Positions 42,793-52,007 are shown, counted from the first letter of the stretch. The stretch: 64,000 bases of DNA from Arenibacterium halophilum (GCF_005938225.1 NZ_VCPC01000002.1:558001-622000), one strand, 5' to 3'. Translations and numbers: made by a program. The notes: a model not told the origin generated them from the sequence alone.

Positions 42793-42849
42793 AGATCGCC
42801 GGTGCGGGTGTCGCTATGGGCGTGGTCCCAACTGCACAAAGGATATCTG

Positions 42850-43098
42850 ATGAAACGATTTGGCGTGGTTACGGGGGCAGCCGCAGTCGGCGCACTGGCG
42901 CTGTCAGGATGCGACAGGTACGCATATGAGACCGAGCCGGTGACGCTGTCGACAACCTATGGCACCGTGGTGTGCCAGCTTTACATGCCCAACACCGTTC
43001 TGTGGGACGAGGCGATTGCGCACCCCGAAGCAATGCCGAAAGCCGAGGCCGACCGCATGTGCCGCAGCGAAGGGCACCGACGGATCAACGCCGGTTAA
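42850..43098 (+). CDS. Small lipoprotein, function unknown
   Basis: 82 residues with a lipoprotein signal: MKRFGVVTGAAAVGALALSGC, lipobox ALSGC with Cys21. The mature part is about 60 residues with two further cysteines (VVCQLY and RMCRSEG) that may form a disulphide. ATG 42850 has aaggat upstream. It ends four bases inside the convergent gene at 43095. Confidence 0.7.
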   Translation: MKRFGVVTGAAAVGALALSGCDRYAYETEPVTLSTTYGTVVCQLYMPNTVLWDEAIAHPEAMPKAEADRMCRSEGHRRINAG

Positions 43099-43745
43099 TC
43101 CGTCATCTGGTCGCGGATTTCGGCGATGACTTTCTGCCACAGCTCGGGCGGCTGGGCGCCCGGCACGGCGTGTTTGCCCGCGACGATATAGGTCGGGACA
43201 GAGCTGACGCCCATCTCGCGCGCTTGCGCGTCGCGGGCGCGAATGTCGTCGATGTCGGATTCACTGTTCAGCAGGCGCAGCACAACCGAAGCGTCCATGC
43301 CTATGCCATCCGCCAGATCAGCCAGCACTTCGGCTTGCCCGATGTCACGGCCTTCAACGAAATAGGCCGCGAACAGCGCATCAACCGCCGCCTGCTGTTT
43401 GCTTTCGATTCCGGCCCAATGGATCAGCCGGTGGGCATCCAGCGTGTTGGGCGTGCGTTGCATGGCTTCGAAGTTGATGGTCAGCCCGGCAGCCTTGGCG
43501 TGTTCGGCGACGGGGGCGTAGGCCCGCACAGCGCCTTCTTGTCCACCGAATTTCGCCTCAAGATAGGCGCGCCTATCCATACCCTCGCGCGGCATATCTG
43601 GGTTCAGCTGAAACGGGTGCCATTGCAGCGCCAGCGGGTGGTCTGGAACCGCGGCCAGTGCTTTGTCCAGATGTGCCTTGCCGATATAGCACCACGGGCA
43701 GATCGGATCGGACAGGATATCCAGTTGAACGGTCGTTTGCGTCAT
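43095..43745 (-). CDS. DsbA-family (FrnE-like) oxidoreductase
   Basis: 216 residues, cytoplasmic thioredoxin-like fold with helical insertion. Active site CPWC at residues 16-19 (DPICPWCYIG), cis-proline region VSSVPTYIV near 181. FrnE/2-hydroxychromene-2-carboxylate isomerase-like proteins of this type act as disulphide isomerases or GSH-dependent enzymes. Start overlaps the stop of the AMP-ligase gene (ATGA), so the two are coupled. Confidence 0.9.
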   Translation of the reverse strand: MTQTTVQLDILSDPICPWCYIGKAHLDKALAAVPDHPLALQWHPFQLNPDMPREGMDRRAYLEAKFGGQEGAVRAYAPVAEHAKAAGLTINFEAMQRTPNTLDAHRLIHWAGIESKQQAAVDALFAAYFVEGRDIGQAEVLADLADGIGMDASVVLRLLNSESDIDDIRARDAQAREMGVSSVPTYIVAGKHAVPGAQPPELWQKVIAEIRDQMTD

Positions 43746-45259
43746 TGCGGGCGGCTTTCGAACAGGGGTTTCAGGTCGCGGCGCGACAGTTTGCCGTTCG
43801 GATTGGTCGGCATCTCGGGCAGGTGCACATAGGCGCGCGGCTGTTTGTAGCGGGCCAGCCGGTCTTGTGCGCGCGCAGCCAGCACGGCATCGGCCACCGG
43901 TTCAGGGCCGGTATAGAAGGCGACGATAATGAAGGTGTCGGGTTTGATCTCAACGTCGGTCACGCCGATCTGCTCGACGCCCGGCACTCCGGTCAATGCG
44001 GTTTCAACTTCGATGGGCGATACCCGATAGCCGCCGGCGTTCATCATGTCGTCATCGCGCCCCTCGTATGACACCTGGCCCGAGGGCGCCATGCTGCCCC
44101 GATCGCCGGTCAGGAACCAGTCGCCGCGAAACCGGGCGGCGGTTTCGTCGGGCGCGTTGAGGTAAGCAAGCATCAACCCCGGGTCGTCACGGTGCACAGC
44201 GATTGTTCCTGGCTCGCCATAGGGCACCGGCCCGTCTTCGCCCAGAATGGCAACGCGGCGCCCGACCTGCGGAAATCCCAGCGCGCCATCCTCGGCTGGC
44301 CGCGTGGGCGCCCCCGAGATGAAGGTTGAACATTCCGACATGCCGAAGGCCTCGAAAATCCCGGTTCCGGTGGCCTCTTCCCATGCCGATTTCAGCGCGG
44401 GTGACAGCTTTTCGCCGGCTGCCAGCCCGTGGCGCAGCTGCGGCAAATAAAGTTTTTCACCCGATTTCAGCATCTTGCGGAACACACCCGGAGCGGCGGC
44501 CAAAAGCGTCGCCCCATGCGCCGCCAGCAGCGCAGGCAGGCGCGCCGGATCGGTCCCCGGTTCGGGGATCAGGGCGGTGGCGCCGATGGTCCAGGGGTCC
44601 ATCAGCCCGGTGCCCAGCGTATAGGTCCAGTTGAAGGCGCCCGCGTGCAGCAGCCTGTCATCGACGCGCAGCCCATACCAGCCGTCAAACATCATCTGGC
44701 GCGCCCAGATTGCCCTGTGGGCGTGGGCGACGGGGCGCGGCCGCCCCGAAGTGCCCGAGGTGTAAACTATATATCCCAGACGGTCGGGCGGCCCCATGTC
44801 GAAATCGCAGGGCGGTAACGCCCGCATCGCCTGCAACTCTGGCAATCCGATTTCGCGGTGGCCCGGCGCACCGGTCACGTTTGGATCGCGCAGCACGGCG
44901 GCCGGCGACAAGTCGGCCAGGATGTCCGCGACTTCGGGTTCGGTCAGTTGCGAAGATGTTGGCACCGGCACGATCCCGGCGGCGATGGCACCCAGGTAGG
45001 CGATCGGGAAATCGATCGTGTTGCCCAACCGCAGCACCACGATGTCACCGGGCGCCAGCCCGGCCTGCAACAGCCCTGTTCCGGTGCCCTGCACGGCGGC
45101 GGAAATTTCGCCATGCGACCAGGTTTGAGCGCCTGTTTCGCTCAGCACCTGCAAGGCGGGCTTGTCAGGCGTTGCCCGACCGCGCGCCAGCACATGGGCG
45201 GCCATGTTGAAAGGGGCGGGGCAGGGCGGCGGCGGCCCCTGATCGAATATCGAAACCAT
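43742..45259 (-). CDS. AMP-dependent acyl-CoA synthetase (benzoate-CoA-ligase-like)
   Basis: 505 residues, ANL superfamily. P-loop YTSGTSGRPRPV, adenine motif FEAFGMSECSTF, LTGDRG with the ribose-binding Asp, and C-terminal NPNGKLSRRD with the catalytic Lys. The phrase DDMMNAGGYRVSPIEVE is usual in benzoate-type and short-chain ligases. It activates a carboxylic acid as acyl-AMP and then acyl-CoA; the acid is unknown. Divergent from the XRE-cupin regulator with 64 bp between. Confidence 0.9.
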   Translation of the reverse strand: MVSIFDQGPPPPCPAPFNMAAHVLARGRATPDKPALQVLSETGAQTWSHGEISAAVQGTGTGLLQAGLAPGDIVVLRLGNTIDFPIAYLGAIAAGIVPVPTSSQLTEPEVADILADLSPAAVLRDPNVTGAPGHREIGLPELQAMRALPPCDFDMGPPDRLGYIVYTSGTSGRPRPVAHAHRAIWARQMMFDGWYGLRVDDRLLHAGAFNWTYTLGTGLMDPWTIGATALIPEPGTDPARLPALLAAHGATLLAAAPGVFRKMLKSGEKLYLPQLRHGLAAGEKLSPALKSAWEEATGTGIFEAFGMSECSTFISGAPTRPAEDGALGFPQVGRRVAILGEDGPVPYGEPGTIAVHRDDPGLMLAYLNAPDETAARFRGDWFLTGDRGSMAPSGQVSYEGRDDDMMNAGGYRVSPIEVETALTGVPGVEQIGVTDVEIKPDTFIIVAFYTGPEPVADAVLAARAQDRLARYKQPRAYVHLPEMPTNPNGKLSRRDLKPLFESRPQ

Positions 45260-45323
45260 GGGCTTGGGTAGCGGGCGGCGTGCGCCGTTGCAAGAGCGTG
45301 CGCGCCTGCCTATAGAACAGCGC

Positions 45324-45956
45324 ATGAACAACCGTGATCCGAAATCGCTGATCCGTATCGCGCACGAGACCGGCGCCGAGACCCAGGCCGAGCCGCTTGA
45401 CCTGGGCGCACGGGTGCGTGAACTGCGCAAGGCACGCGACTGGACGCTGGAACAGGCGGCCAGCAAGGCGGGGCTGGCGCGCTCTACGCTGTCCAAGATC
45501 GAGAACGGGCAGATGTCGCCCACCTATGACGCGCTGAAGAAGCTGGCGACCGGGTTGCAGATTTCGATCCCCCAGCTGTTCACCACGCCTCAGCGCGATC
45601 AGGTGAACGGGCGCATGGCCGTCACCAAAGCCGACGATGGCCAGCCGCTGGCAACGGCCACCTATGAACATACCCTGCTGGCCGAAACGCTGACGAAAAA
45701 GCAGATGTTGCCCTACCGGGCCCGCGTGCGCGCCCGCAGGATGGAGGAATTCGACGGCTGGGTGCGCCACGATGGCGAAGAATTTCTGTATGTGCTGACC
45801 GGGGTGGTTCGCCTGTATACCGAGTTCTATGAACCGATCGAGATGCGGCGCGGCGACAGCGCCTATTACGATGCCACGATGGGGCACAATGTGGTGTCTG
45901 TCAGCCCCGAGGATGCAACGATCCTGTGGGTGACCTCGCTGAATTCGGTGGGTTGA
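45324..45956 (+). CDS. XRE-family regulator with C-terminal cupin domain
   Basis: 210 residues. Helix-turn-helix at about 27-80 (RVRELRKARDWTLEQAASKAG then RSTLSKIENGQMSPTYDAL) followed by a cupin sensor domain (GEEFLYVLTGVV, RRGDSAYYDA, GHNVVSV). Such regulators bind small ligands and commonly control the adjacent catabolic gene, here the divergent AMP-ligase/FrnE pair. Confidence 0.92.
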   Translation: MNNRDPKSLIRIAHETGAETQAEPLDLGARVRELRKARDWTLEQAASKAGLARSTLSKIENGQMSPTYDALKKLATGLQISIPQLFTTPQRDQVNGRMAVTKADDGQPLATATYEHTLLAETLTKKQMLPYRARVRARRMEEFDGWVRHDGEEFLYVLTGVVRLYTEFYEPIEMRRGDSAYYDATMGHNVVSVSPEDATILWVTSLNSVG

Positions 45957-45959
45957 TCC

Positions 45960-46205
45960 CTAGGCCGGATGGCGCTGGCCGTTGGCGCGAACCAGTTCGC
46001 GCGACAGTGACTCGATATACAGCAGGTCGTCGATCTCTTCGCGGGCTTCGATCAGCGAAAGCTTGTGAACATCGGCCACATAGGCCTCGAACGCGCGCCT
46101 GTCTTTGCGGCGTCGTTCCATGATTGCGGGGTCGAGCCCGGGGAACCTGGCGCGCACCCGCGCGGACCAAGCGGACCAGTTGGTATCAGTTTCTATCCAG
46201 TTCAT
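45960..46205 (-). CDS. Small conserved protein, CsbD-like N-terminus
   Basis: 81 residues. The start MNWIETDTNWSAWSARVRARFPGL recalls the MNW...W..K pattern of CsbD-like stress proteins. The rest is highly charged and helical (ERRRKDRRAFEAYVADVHKL). ATG 46205 fits this pattern better than an ATG 29 codons upstream. Three bases from the regulator stop, convergent. Function unknown. Confidence 0.6.
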   Translation of the reverse strand: MNWIETDTNWSAWSARVRARFPGLDPAIMERRRKDRRAFEAYVADVHKLSLIEAREEIDDLLYIESLSRELVRANGQRHPA

Positions 46206-46524
46206 GGCGGCGCACCTCTCGGCTGTCGCTGGAAAGTCAACACTGACGGTCGCAAAGGGTTGGTTACCAAAGAATGCGGCAACATGTCGCACTGTTTATT
46301 TCCCAAGTCGCCCAGTGTTTCATCAAGTGTCGGCAGAACATGTGCGCAGGCGGGTGCAAGGTGGCGCTAACGTGCTGCGATAAAAGCTGAAAATGCAGAT
46401 CCTGTTGATGCAGGCTGTCAGGGTGAGTGCGTGCCCGTTCCACCTGCGAACCTGTCGGCCAATATTCGCCGTTATACATCCTGATCGGCTTGTCCCGGCG
46501 CAACGGCTGAGATTGCCGGGTCTG
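46206..46524. other. Spacer of 319 bp with no supported gene
   Basis: It holds the upstream region of the small CsbD-like gene and the trailer of the binding-protein gene. An 80-codon minus-strand ORF (46264-46503) is present but has no ribosome site or recognisable pattern. AT content is higher than in the flanks. No hairpin with a T-run was seen. Confidence 0.5.
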
Positions 46525-48339
46525 TCAGGGCGTGTTCCACCAGACTTCGGGAAGGAATCCCGGCCGGTCGCCGTACACCGGGGTATGATCGGGAAAGGCC
46601 AGATAGCGCGAATGTGCAATGCGATCCGTCTGGTATTGCCACAGCGGAACCACGTAGCGCCCGGCCATCAGCACCCGGTCCAGCGCGCGGGTCGCGGCCA
46701 CAAGCCCGGCGTGGTCCGAGGCGCCCAGCAGCGCGTCGATCATGGCGTCCACGGCCGGCGATTTGACTCCCATCAGGTTGCGCGAGCCCGGCTGATCCGC
46801 CTGCGCGCTGCCCCAATACAGGCGCTGTTCATTGCCGGGGCTCAGCGACAGATCGCGGCGGAAGGTGGTGATGTCGAAATCTTGCGAGGCCTCGCGTGCG
46901 GTAAATTGCGCGTTGTCGACCCGGTCGATGCGCAGTGCGATGCCCAGCCGTTCCAGCGCCTGCGCGTAGATGTTGACGATGCCCTGGCTGGCGGTGTCGC
47001 CCTGGCGCAGAACCACTGTCAGCGTCAGGGGCTGGCCATCGGCACCGCGCCTTTGGCCGTCGACCACGGGCCATCCTGCCTGCGTCAGAAGATCGGCAGC
47101 GCGGCGCAGGTTGCCCCGGTTGCGGGCGGTTCCGTCGGATTCCGGCAGCGCATACCCCTCGATCGCGCCCGGAGGCAGGGTGTCCTGGAAGGGCAGCAGC
47201 AGATCGCGCACGGCACCCTCGGCGGGACCGGGGCGCATCCCCAGTTCGGAGTTGTCGAAATAAGAGTTGATCCGCGGCTGGCTGCCGCCCGTCACGGTGT
47301 CGTTGATGAATTCGAAGTTGAAGGCATGCAGCAGGGCATCGCGCACGCGCCAATCGTCCAGCGGCGCGCGGCGGGTATTCATCACAAACCCCGTCATCCC
47401 CGTGGGGCGGCCATGGCTCAGTTCCGATTTCACCACGTCGCCGCGCGTGACGGCCGGGAAATCATACTGCGTGGCCCAACTGTCGGCATTCGTTTCGCGC
47501 ATGACCGTGACGGTGCCCGCCTTGAAGGCCTCGAAGGCGACCGAGGCATCGCCAAAGAATTCCAGCACGATCTGGTCGAAATTCATCGTCCCCCGCCGGA
47601 AAGGGATGTTCGCCCCCCAATAATCGGGGTTCTTTTGCAAGGTCACGCTGCGCCCCGCGTCAAAGGCCGCCACGGTATAGGGGCCAGAGCCAACGGGAAT
47701 CTCGGCCAGCGGGGCATTTGCGAAATCCGCGCCGTCCCATTGCGCCTTCTTCAGAATCGGGCGCATCCCGGCCAGCAGCGCCAGTTCCGGGTTGTCGTTG
47801 TTAAAACTGATCCGAATGCCGCGTTCGCCCACCGACTCGATCTGGTCAACCTGACCCCAGAAGCCGCGATAGCGCAGGTGGCCCTTGGTGCCGAGTGTTT
47901 CATAGGACCAGATCACGTCTTCCACCGTCACCGGGCTGCCATCCGAAAATCTTGCCTCGGGCCGGAGGGTGAATTCGACCCAGGATCGGTCCGGCGCTGT
48001 CTTGACTGATTCGGCCAGAAGCCCGTATAGCGAGAATGGTTCGTCCAGGCTTCGCCCCATAAGCGATTCATAGCCGAGGAACTGCCATTGCCAGGGCGGG
48101 GTGCCCTTGGTGACAAACGGATTGAGCGAGTCGAAGCCGCCGGTATTGGCGAACACGATGCGCCCACCCTTGGGCGCATCGGGGTTGGCATAAGGCAGAG
48201 ACACAAAATCCGGTGGCAGGGCCGGGGCGCCGTACATAGCTATGCCATGCGACGATTCTGCATGTGCGCAAACCGTGCTGGCCACAAGGATGATTCCGGC
48301 AAGGATCGCGCGGGTGCGCGAGAAAAATACTGGTCGCAT
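46525..48339 (-). CDS. ABC transporter substrate-binding protein, family 5 (YejA-like), orphan
   Basis: 604 residues with a signal peptide (TRAILAGIILVASTVCAHA). YejA-type features: HGIAMYGAPALPPDFVSLPYANPDAPKGG, SYETLGTKGHLRYRG, NPDYWGANIPF and a C-terminal LPLW-like VVPLWQYQTDRIAHS. YejA proteins deliver peptides (such as microcin C) to YejBEF. No permease or ATPase gene follows, so partners must be encoded elsewhere. Confidence 0.92.
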   Translation of the reverse strand: MRPVFFSRTRAILAGIILVASTVCAHAESSHGIAMYGAPALPPDFVSLPYANPDAPKGGRIVFANTGGFDSLNPFVTKGTPPWQWQFLGYESLMGRSLDEPFSLYGLLAESVKTAPDRSWVEFTLRPEARFSDGSPVTVEDVIWSYETLGTKGHLRYRGFWGQVDQIESVGERGIRISFNNDNPELALLAGMRPILKKAQWDGADFANAPLAEIPVGSGPYTVAAFDAGRSVTLQKNPDYWGANIPFRRGTMNFDQIVLEFFGDASVAFEAFKAGTVTVMRETNADSWATQYDFPAVTRGDVVKSELSHGRPTGMTGFVMNTRRAPLDDWRVRDALLHAFNFEFINDTVTGGSQPRINSYFDNSELGMRPGPAEGAVRDLLLPFQDTLPPGAIEGYALPESDGTARNRGNLRRAADLLTQAGWPVVDGQRRGADGQPLTLTVVLRQGDTASQGIVNIYAQALERLGIALRIDRVDNAQFTAREASQDFDITTFRRDLSLSPGNEQRLYWGSAQADQPGSRNLMGVKSPAVDAMIDALLGASDHAGLVAATRALDRVLMAGRYVVPLWQYQTDRIAHSRYLAFPDHTPVYGDRPGFLPEVWWNTP

Positions 48340-48453
48340 TATGGCAACAATTCCGCTCTGGCCTTATTTTCTTGCCCCCCTGACTAGCCGGGGATTCACG
48401 TCTTTTCAAACTTTTAGCTTGGCTGGTGGCTTGGAGTTGCTTATAAAGGCCTC

Positions 48454-48530
48454 ACTGCTCGATAGGTTTCTTGCCTGTATGAAACCTGCCTCAATAACTT
48501 AACGCCCGCCTTGCGCGGGCGTTTTTTTTT
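48454..48530 (+). ncRNA. Predicted small RNA with its own promoter and terminator
   Basis: A strong sigma-70-like promoter, TTGGCT (48419-48424), 17 bases, TATAAA (48442-48447), points to a start near 48454. About 77 bases later a Rho-independent terminator ends it. Between them lies a perfect 7-bp hairpin, AGGTTTC (48464-48470) with GAAACCT (48481-48487) and a 10-base loop. No plus-strand ORF lies between promoter and terminator, and no plus-strand gene lies upstream for more than 2 kb to need this terminator. Targets unknown; no Rfam family was recognised by eye. Confidence 0.6.
48503..48530 (+). terminator. Rho-independent terminator of the predicted small RNA
   Basis: CGCCCGC (48503-48509) pairs with GCGGGCG (48515-48521), five-base loop, followed by nine T (48522-48530). 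Extended by AA/TT at the base. One of the clearest terminators in the window. Confidence 0.85.
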
Positions 48531-48671
48531 GGCCATCAGGCGCGCCGGGCAAGCTCCCCTTCAGTTGTTTCGGAAACGTGAACCATGGTGCGGGTTGAAA
48601 CAGCGCCATTCCCTTTGCAGATGCAGCATGTAGGGTACGACCAACCGTGCCAACAACTGAAAGGTCTGGAT

Positions 48672-49445
48672 ATGTCACTTGCAGGAAAAACCGCCGTCAT
48701 CACGGGCTCTACCTCGGGGATCGGGTTGGGCATCGCGTGGGAACTGGCGCGGGATGGCGCGAATATCGTGCTGAATTCCTTCACCGATAGCGAGGATGAC
48801 CATGCGCTGGCCGCCAAGATCGCAGAAGAAACCGGGGTGAAGGTCACGTATATCCAGGCCGATATGTCCAAGGCGGACCAGTGCCGCGCCCTGATCGAGA
48901 AAGCCGGCGCTTGCGATATCCTTGTGAATAACGCGGGTATCCAGCACGTCGCCGCCATCGACGAATTCCCGACCGAGAAATGGGACGCGATCATCGCGAT
49001 CAACATGAATTCGGCCTTTCATACAACGGCGGCCGCCCTGCCGAAGATGCGCAAGGCCGGCTGGGGCCGGGTGATCAATGTGGCCTCGGCGCATGGCTTG
49101 CGTGCCTCTCCGTTCAAATCGGCCTATGTTACCGCCAAGCACGGTATCGTCGGCATGACCAAGGTCGTGGCGCTGGAAACCGCGAAAGACCCGATCACCG
49201 CGAATGCGATCTGTCCGGGCTACGTGCTGACCCCGCTGGTGGAATCGCAAATCCCAGACACGGCCAAGGAGTACGGGATTTCCGAGGACGAAGCTGTGGA
49301 GAAGGTGATTCTCGCCAAACAGCCGTCCAAGGAGTTCGTCACCGTCGAACAGATCGCCGGGATCGCCAAGTTCCTGTGCTCGCCCGCCGCCGACCAGATC
49401 ACAGGCACCCAGATGGTGGCCGATGGTGGCTGGACCGCCGCTTGA
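48672..49445 (+). CDS. bdhA: D-3-hydroxybutyrate dehydrogenase
   Basis: 257 residues, short-chain dehydrogenase. NAD site TGSTSGIGLGIA at 11-22, NNAGIQHVAAI (NAG motif) and catalytic Ser/Tyr/Lys in NVASAHGL and YVTAKHGIVG. The HxxxxPxxxxY and IAxxxxFLCSPAADQITG parts match 3-hydroxybutyrate dehydrogenases rather than general SDRs. It oxidises 3-hydroxybutyrate from PHB breakdown to acetoacetate. Starts 142 bp after the small-RNA terminator. Confidence 0.92.
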   Translation: MSLAGKTAVITGSTSGIGLGIAWELARDGANIVLNSFTDSEDDHALAAKIAEETGVKVTYIQADMSKADQCRALIEKAGACDILVNNAGIQHVAAIDEFPTEKWDAIIAINMNSAFHTTAAALPKMRKAGWGRVINVASAHGLRASPFKSAYVTAKHGIVGMTKVVALETAKDPITANAICPGYVLTPLVESQIPDTAKEYGISEDEAVEKVILAKQPSKEFVTVEQIAGIAKFLCSPAADQITGTQMVADGGWTAA

Positions 49446-49487
49446 CAGTTGCGCGCGGGCCAAGGCGGCCCGCGCCAACACCACCGG

Positions 49488-50066
49488 TCAGATCACCCGA
49501 ACCTGAGTGCCGACAGGCGTGATTTCGAACAGCTCGGCAATCATTTCATTATACAGCCCGATACACCCGTCCGACGACGGGCGCCCGATCTTGCGGGTGT
49601 CGTGGGTGCCGTGGATCAGATAGGCGGGCCAACCCAGGTACATCGCGTGGGTGCCCAGCGGGTTACCGGGGCCGGGGGGCATGTATTTCAGCTCGGGGTT
49701 GCGTTCCACCATCGAGGGCGTCGGCGTCCAGTCGGGGCCGACCTTCTTGCGCACCACCTCGGTATAGCCGCGCTTGGTCAGATCTTCGCTGATCGGAACA
49801 GAGGTGGGAAACACCCGGTAATCGCTGCCATCGGCGTTCCAGTAATGCAGCGCGCGCGAGGTGGTATCGGCCACGATGCTGGCCACGCCAAGGCTGTCGA
49901 AATGGTCACGCCAGTCCTGCGCGGCAAAGCTGGAGGTATTGCGGCGCACGCCGGGGGCGTTGGGGTCACGGTCGCCCATGGGGGCCGATTGTACCTGGGC
50001 CAGCGCCGGGGTGCCCAGCAGCGGAAGTGCCGCGCCGGTGATAATGAAATGTCTTCGCGTCAGCAT
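49488..50066 (-). CDS. L,D-transpeptidase (YkuD family) with an altered motif
   Basis: 192 residues with a Tat-like leader (LTRRHFIITGAALPLLG). Catalytic region: HGTHDTRKIGRPSSDGCIGLYNE, with His152 and Cys167 approximately. The usual SHGCIRM reads SDGCIGL, so the His-Gly turn residue and the substrate arginine are changed. Family members cross-link peptidoglycan or attach proteins to it. It lies between bdhA and patatin on the opposite strand. Confidence 0.88.
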   Translation of the reverse strand: MLTRRHFIITGAALPLLGTPALAQVQSAPMGDRDPNAPGVRRNTSSFAAQDWRDHFDSLGVASIVADTTSRALHYWNADGSDYRVFPTSVPISEDLTKRGYTEVVRKKVGPDWTPTPSMVERNPELKYMPPGPGNPLGTHAMYLGWPAYLIHGTHDTRKIGRPSSDGCIGLYNEMIAELFEITPVGTQVRVI

Positions 50067-50238
50067 GGGTTACCTTTACTGCTCGGGTATTTTTTGTCCT
50101 TCTAGCCCAAGCGGTCGCGCACGGGCCATTCACATGATCGAGATGATGGCGAGTAATGCTGCGGCGCGGCATTGTGCCGCTGGTCACACGTGCTCGCAGC
50201 GCCTAGGTGGTGAGGAGTGCCCACATAAGGATCCGGTC

Positions 50239-51276
50239 ATGGCCCGCAACGTGAAACGCATCAATCTGGCCCTGCAAGGCGGCGGGGCGCATGGCGCCTT
50301 TACCTGGGGCGCGCTGGATCGCCTGCTGGACGACGACGGGATCGAGATTTCGGGCATCACAGGCACCTCGGCGGGGGCGTTGAACGGGGCGGCCCTGAAA
50401 GCCGGTTTGGTCGGCGGCGGGCGTGATGGCGCGCGTGCGGCGCTGGACGATCTGTGGACGCGCGTGGGCGCGGTCGAGGATGATTTTCTAAGCAAGTGGA
50501 TGGCGTGGGTCGCGACCGGCCCGCTGGCGCGCAGCATGGAATATTCGCCGGCCTATTTTCTGGCCGACGCCTGGGCGCGGATGGTGTCGCCCTATGCCAC
50601 GGGGCCGTTCTACGCCAATCCGCTGAAGCCGATCGTCGAGGCCTTTGAATTCGACAAGATATGCCACCATGACGGCCCGCCGCTATATATCTGCGCCACG
50701 CGTGTGCGCACCGGCAAGATTCGCATCTTCAGCGGGGACGAGCTGAGCAGCGATGCGATCATGGCCTCGGCCTGTCTGCCGACCATGTTCCGCGCGGTCG
50801 AAATTGACGATCCCGAAACCGGCCGGACCGAGGCCTATTGGGACGGCGGTTATACCGGGAACCCTGCGCTGTTCCCGCTGTTCAACAGCAACCTGCCCGA
50901 CGACGTGCTGATCGTGAACATCAACCCGCTGGAGCGTGACATGATCCCGCGCACGCCACAGCAGATTCAGAACCGGATCAACGAAATCAGCTTCAACTCT
51001 TCGCTGTTGCGCGAATTGCGCGCCATCAACTTTGTTCAGCGGTTGTTGGACCACGGCGATCTGCCTTCGGGCCGGATGAGCCGGGTTCTGGTGCATATGA
51101 TCGACGATGACGAGCTGATGAATGCGCTGTCCGTGGCAACCAAGCTGATGCCGAACCCGCTGGTTCTGAACCGCCTGAAAGAGGCGGGGCGCCGTGCGAT
51201 GGATGGCTTTCTCAGCAACCACCGCGACGATCTGGGCAAGCGCAGCACCGTCGATCTGGAAACGATGTACGGCTAG
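50239..51276 (+). CDS. Patatin-like phospholipase
   Basis: 345 residues. Oxyanion loop LQGGGAHGAF at 12-21, nucleophile in GTSAG (Ser44), and the catalytic Asp in DGGYTGNP. Cytoplasmic, no signal peptide. Neighbourhood with bdhA suggests a link to lipid or PHB storage metabolism, though the family is broad. The start is placed at ATG 50239 because the family begins a few residues before GGG; upstream codons are antisense to the transpeptidase. Confidence 0.9.
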   Translation: MARNVKRINLALQGGGAHGAFTWGALDRLLDDDGIEISGITGTSAGALNGAALKAGLVGGGRDGARAALDDLWTRVGAVEDDFLSKWMAWVATGPLARSMEYSPAYFLADAWARMVSPYATGPFYANPLKPIVEAFEFDKICHHDGPPLYICATRVRTGKIRIFSGDELSSDAIMASACLPTMFRAVEIDDPETGRTEAYWDGGYTGNPALFPLFNSNLPDDVLIVNINPLERDMIPRTPQQIQNRINEISFNSSLLRELRAINFVQRLLDHGDLPSGRMSRVLVHMIDDDELMNALSVATKLMPNPLVLNRLKEAGRRAMDGFLSNHRDDLGKRSTVDLETMYG

Positions 51277-51279
51277 CGC

Positions 51280-51960
51280 TTATTCGGGCGGGCGCGTCGG
51301 ATCCTTGCCGTTAGGGTAAACCAGACCAGCCGAAATCACCAGCTTGGCCGCGTCTTCCACACTCATGTCCAGTTCGATCACGTCTTCCTTGGGGAAGAAC
51401 AGAAGAAAGCCCGACGTGGGGTTGGGAGTCGTGGGAACGAAGATGCTCATCAGCGCGCCGCTCGTTTCGGCCCGGCTCGAGATTTCACCCTTTGCGGTGG
51501 TCGAGACAAAGCCAATGGCCCATATGCCCTTGCGCGGGTACTGGATCAGACAGGCCTTTTCGAACGAGCGTTCCGATTGGGCAAACACGGTTTCCGAGAT
51601 CTGCTTGATCCCGGAATAGATCGACCGCACCACTGGCATCCTGTCGACAAGGCTTTCGCCATAGCGGATCAGCGAGCGCCCGATCAGCCCCTTGGCAATC
51701 CACCCGACGACAATGGTGAAGACAAGGAAGATGATGACGCCGACACCACGCAGGTTGATGCCGATATATTGCTCGGGCCGGAACTGATGCGGCACCAGCG
51801 GCAGGACGACCCCGTCGATCCAGCCGATCACCGTCCAGATCAGCCAGATGGTCAGGCCCACGGGCGCGATGACAACCAGACCGGTCAGGAAGGACGCCCG
51901 CAGGCGTCCGAAGCGGCGCGGGGTGCGCCGTTGTGGTTCTTCATCAAATGGGGTGTTCAT
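51280..51960 (-). CDS. DUF502 membrane protein
   Basis: 226 residues. Two N-terminal helices (FLTGLVVIAPVGLTIWLIWTV and GVGVIIFLVFTIVVGWIA) and then a soluble part with DRMPVVRSIYSGIKQISETVF and FVPTTPNPTSGFLLFFPKEDVIELDMSVEDAAKLVIS, the DUF502 signature. Function unknown; widely conserved. Convergent with the patatin gene by 3 bp. Confidence 0.92.
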   Translation of the reverse strand: MNTPFDEEPQRRTPRRFGRLRASFLTGLVVIAPVGLTIWLIWTVIGWIDGVVLPLVPHQFRPEQYIGINLRGVGVIIFLVFTIVVGWIAKGLIGRSLIRYGESLVDRMPVVRSIYSGIKQISETVFAQSERSFEKACLIQYPRKGIWAIGFVSTTAKGEISSRAETSGALMSIFVPTTPNPTSGFLLFFPKEDVIELDMSVEDAAKLVISAGLVYPNGKDPTRPPE

Positions 51961-52007
51961 CGTTCGTCCGCTTGCTCCGGGCGCAAACTATGCACATCCC
52001 GGGCCGC

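Noticed and set aside
46264-46503. 80-codon minus-strand ORF in the spacer before the CsbD-like gene
   Set aside because: No ribosome site, no recognisable pattern and biased toward His/Arg as in shadow frames.
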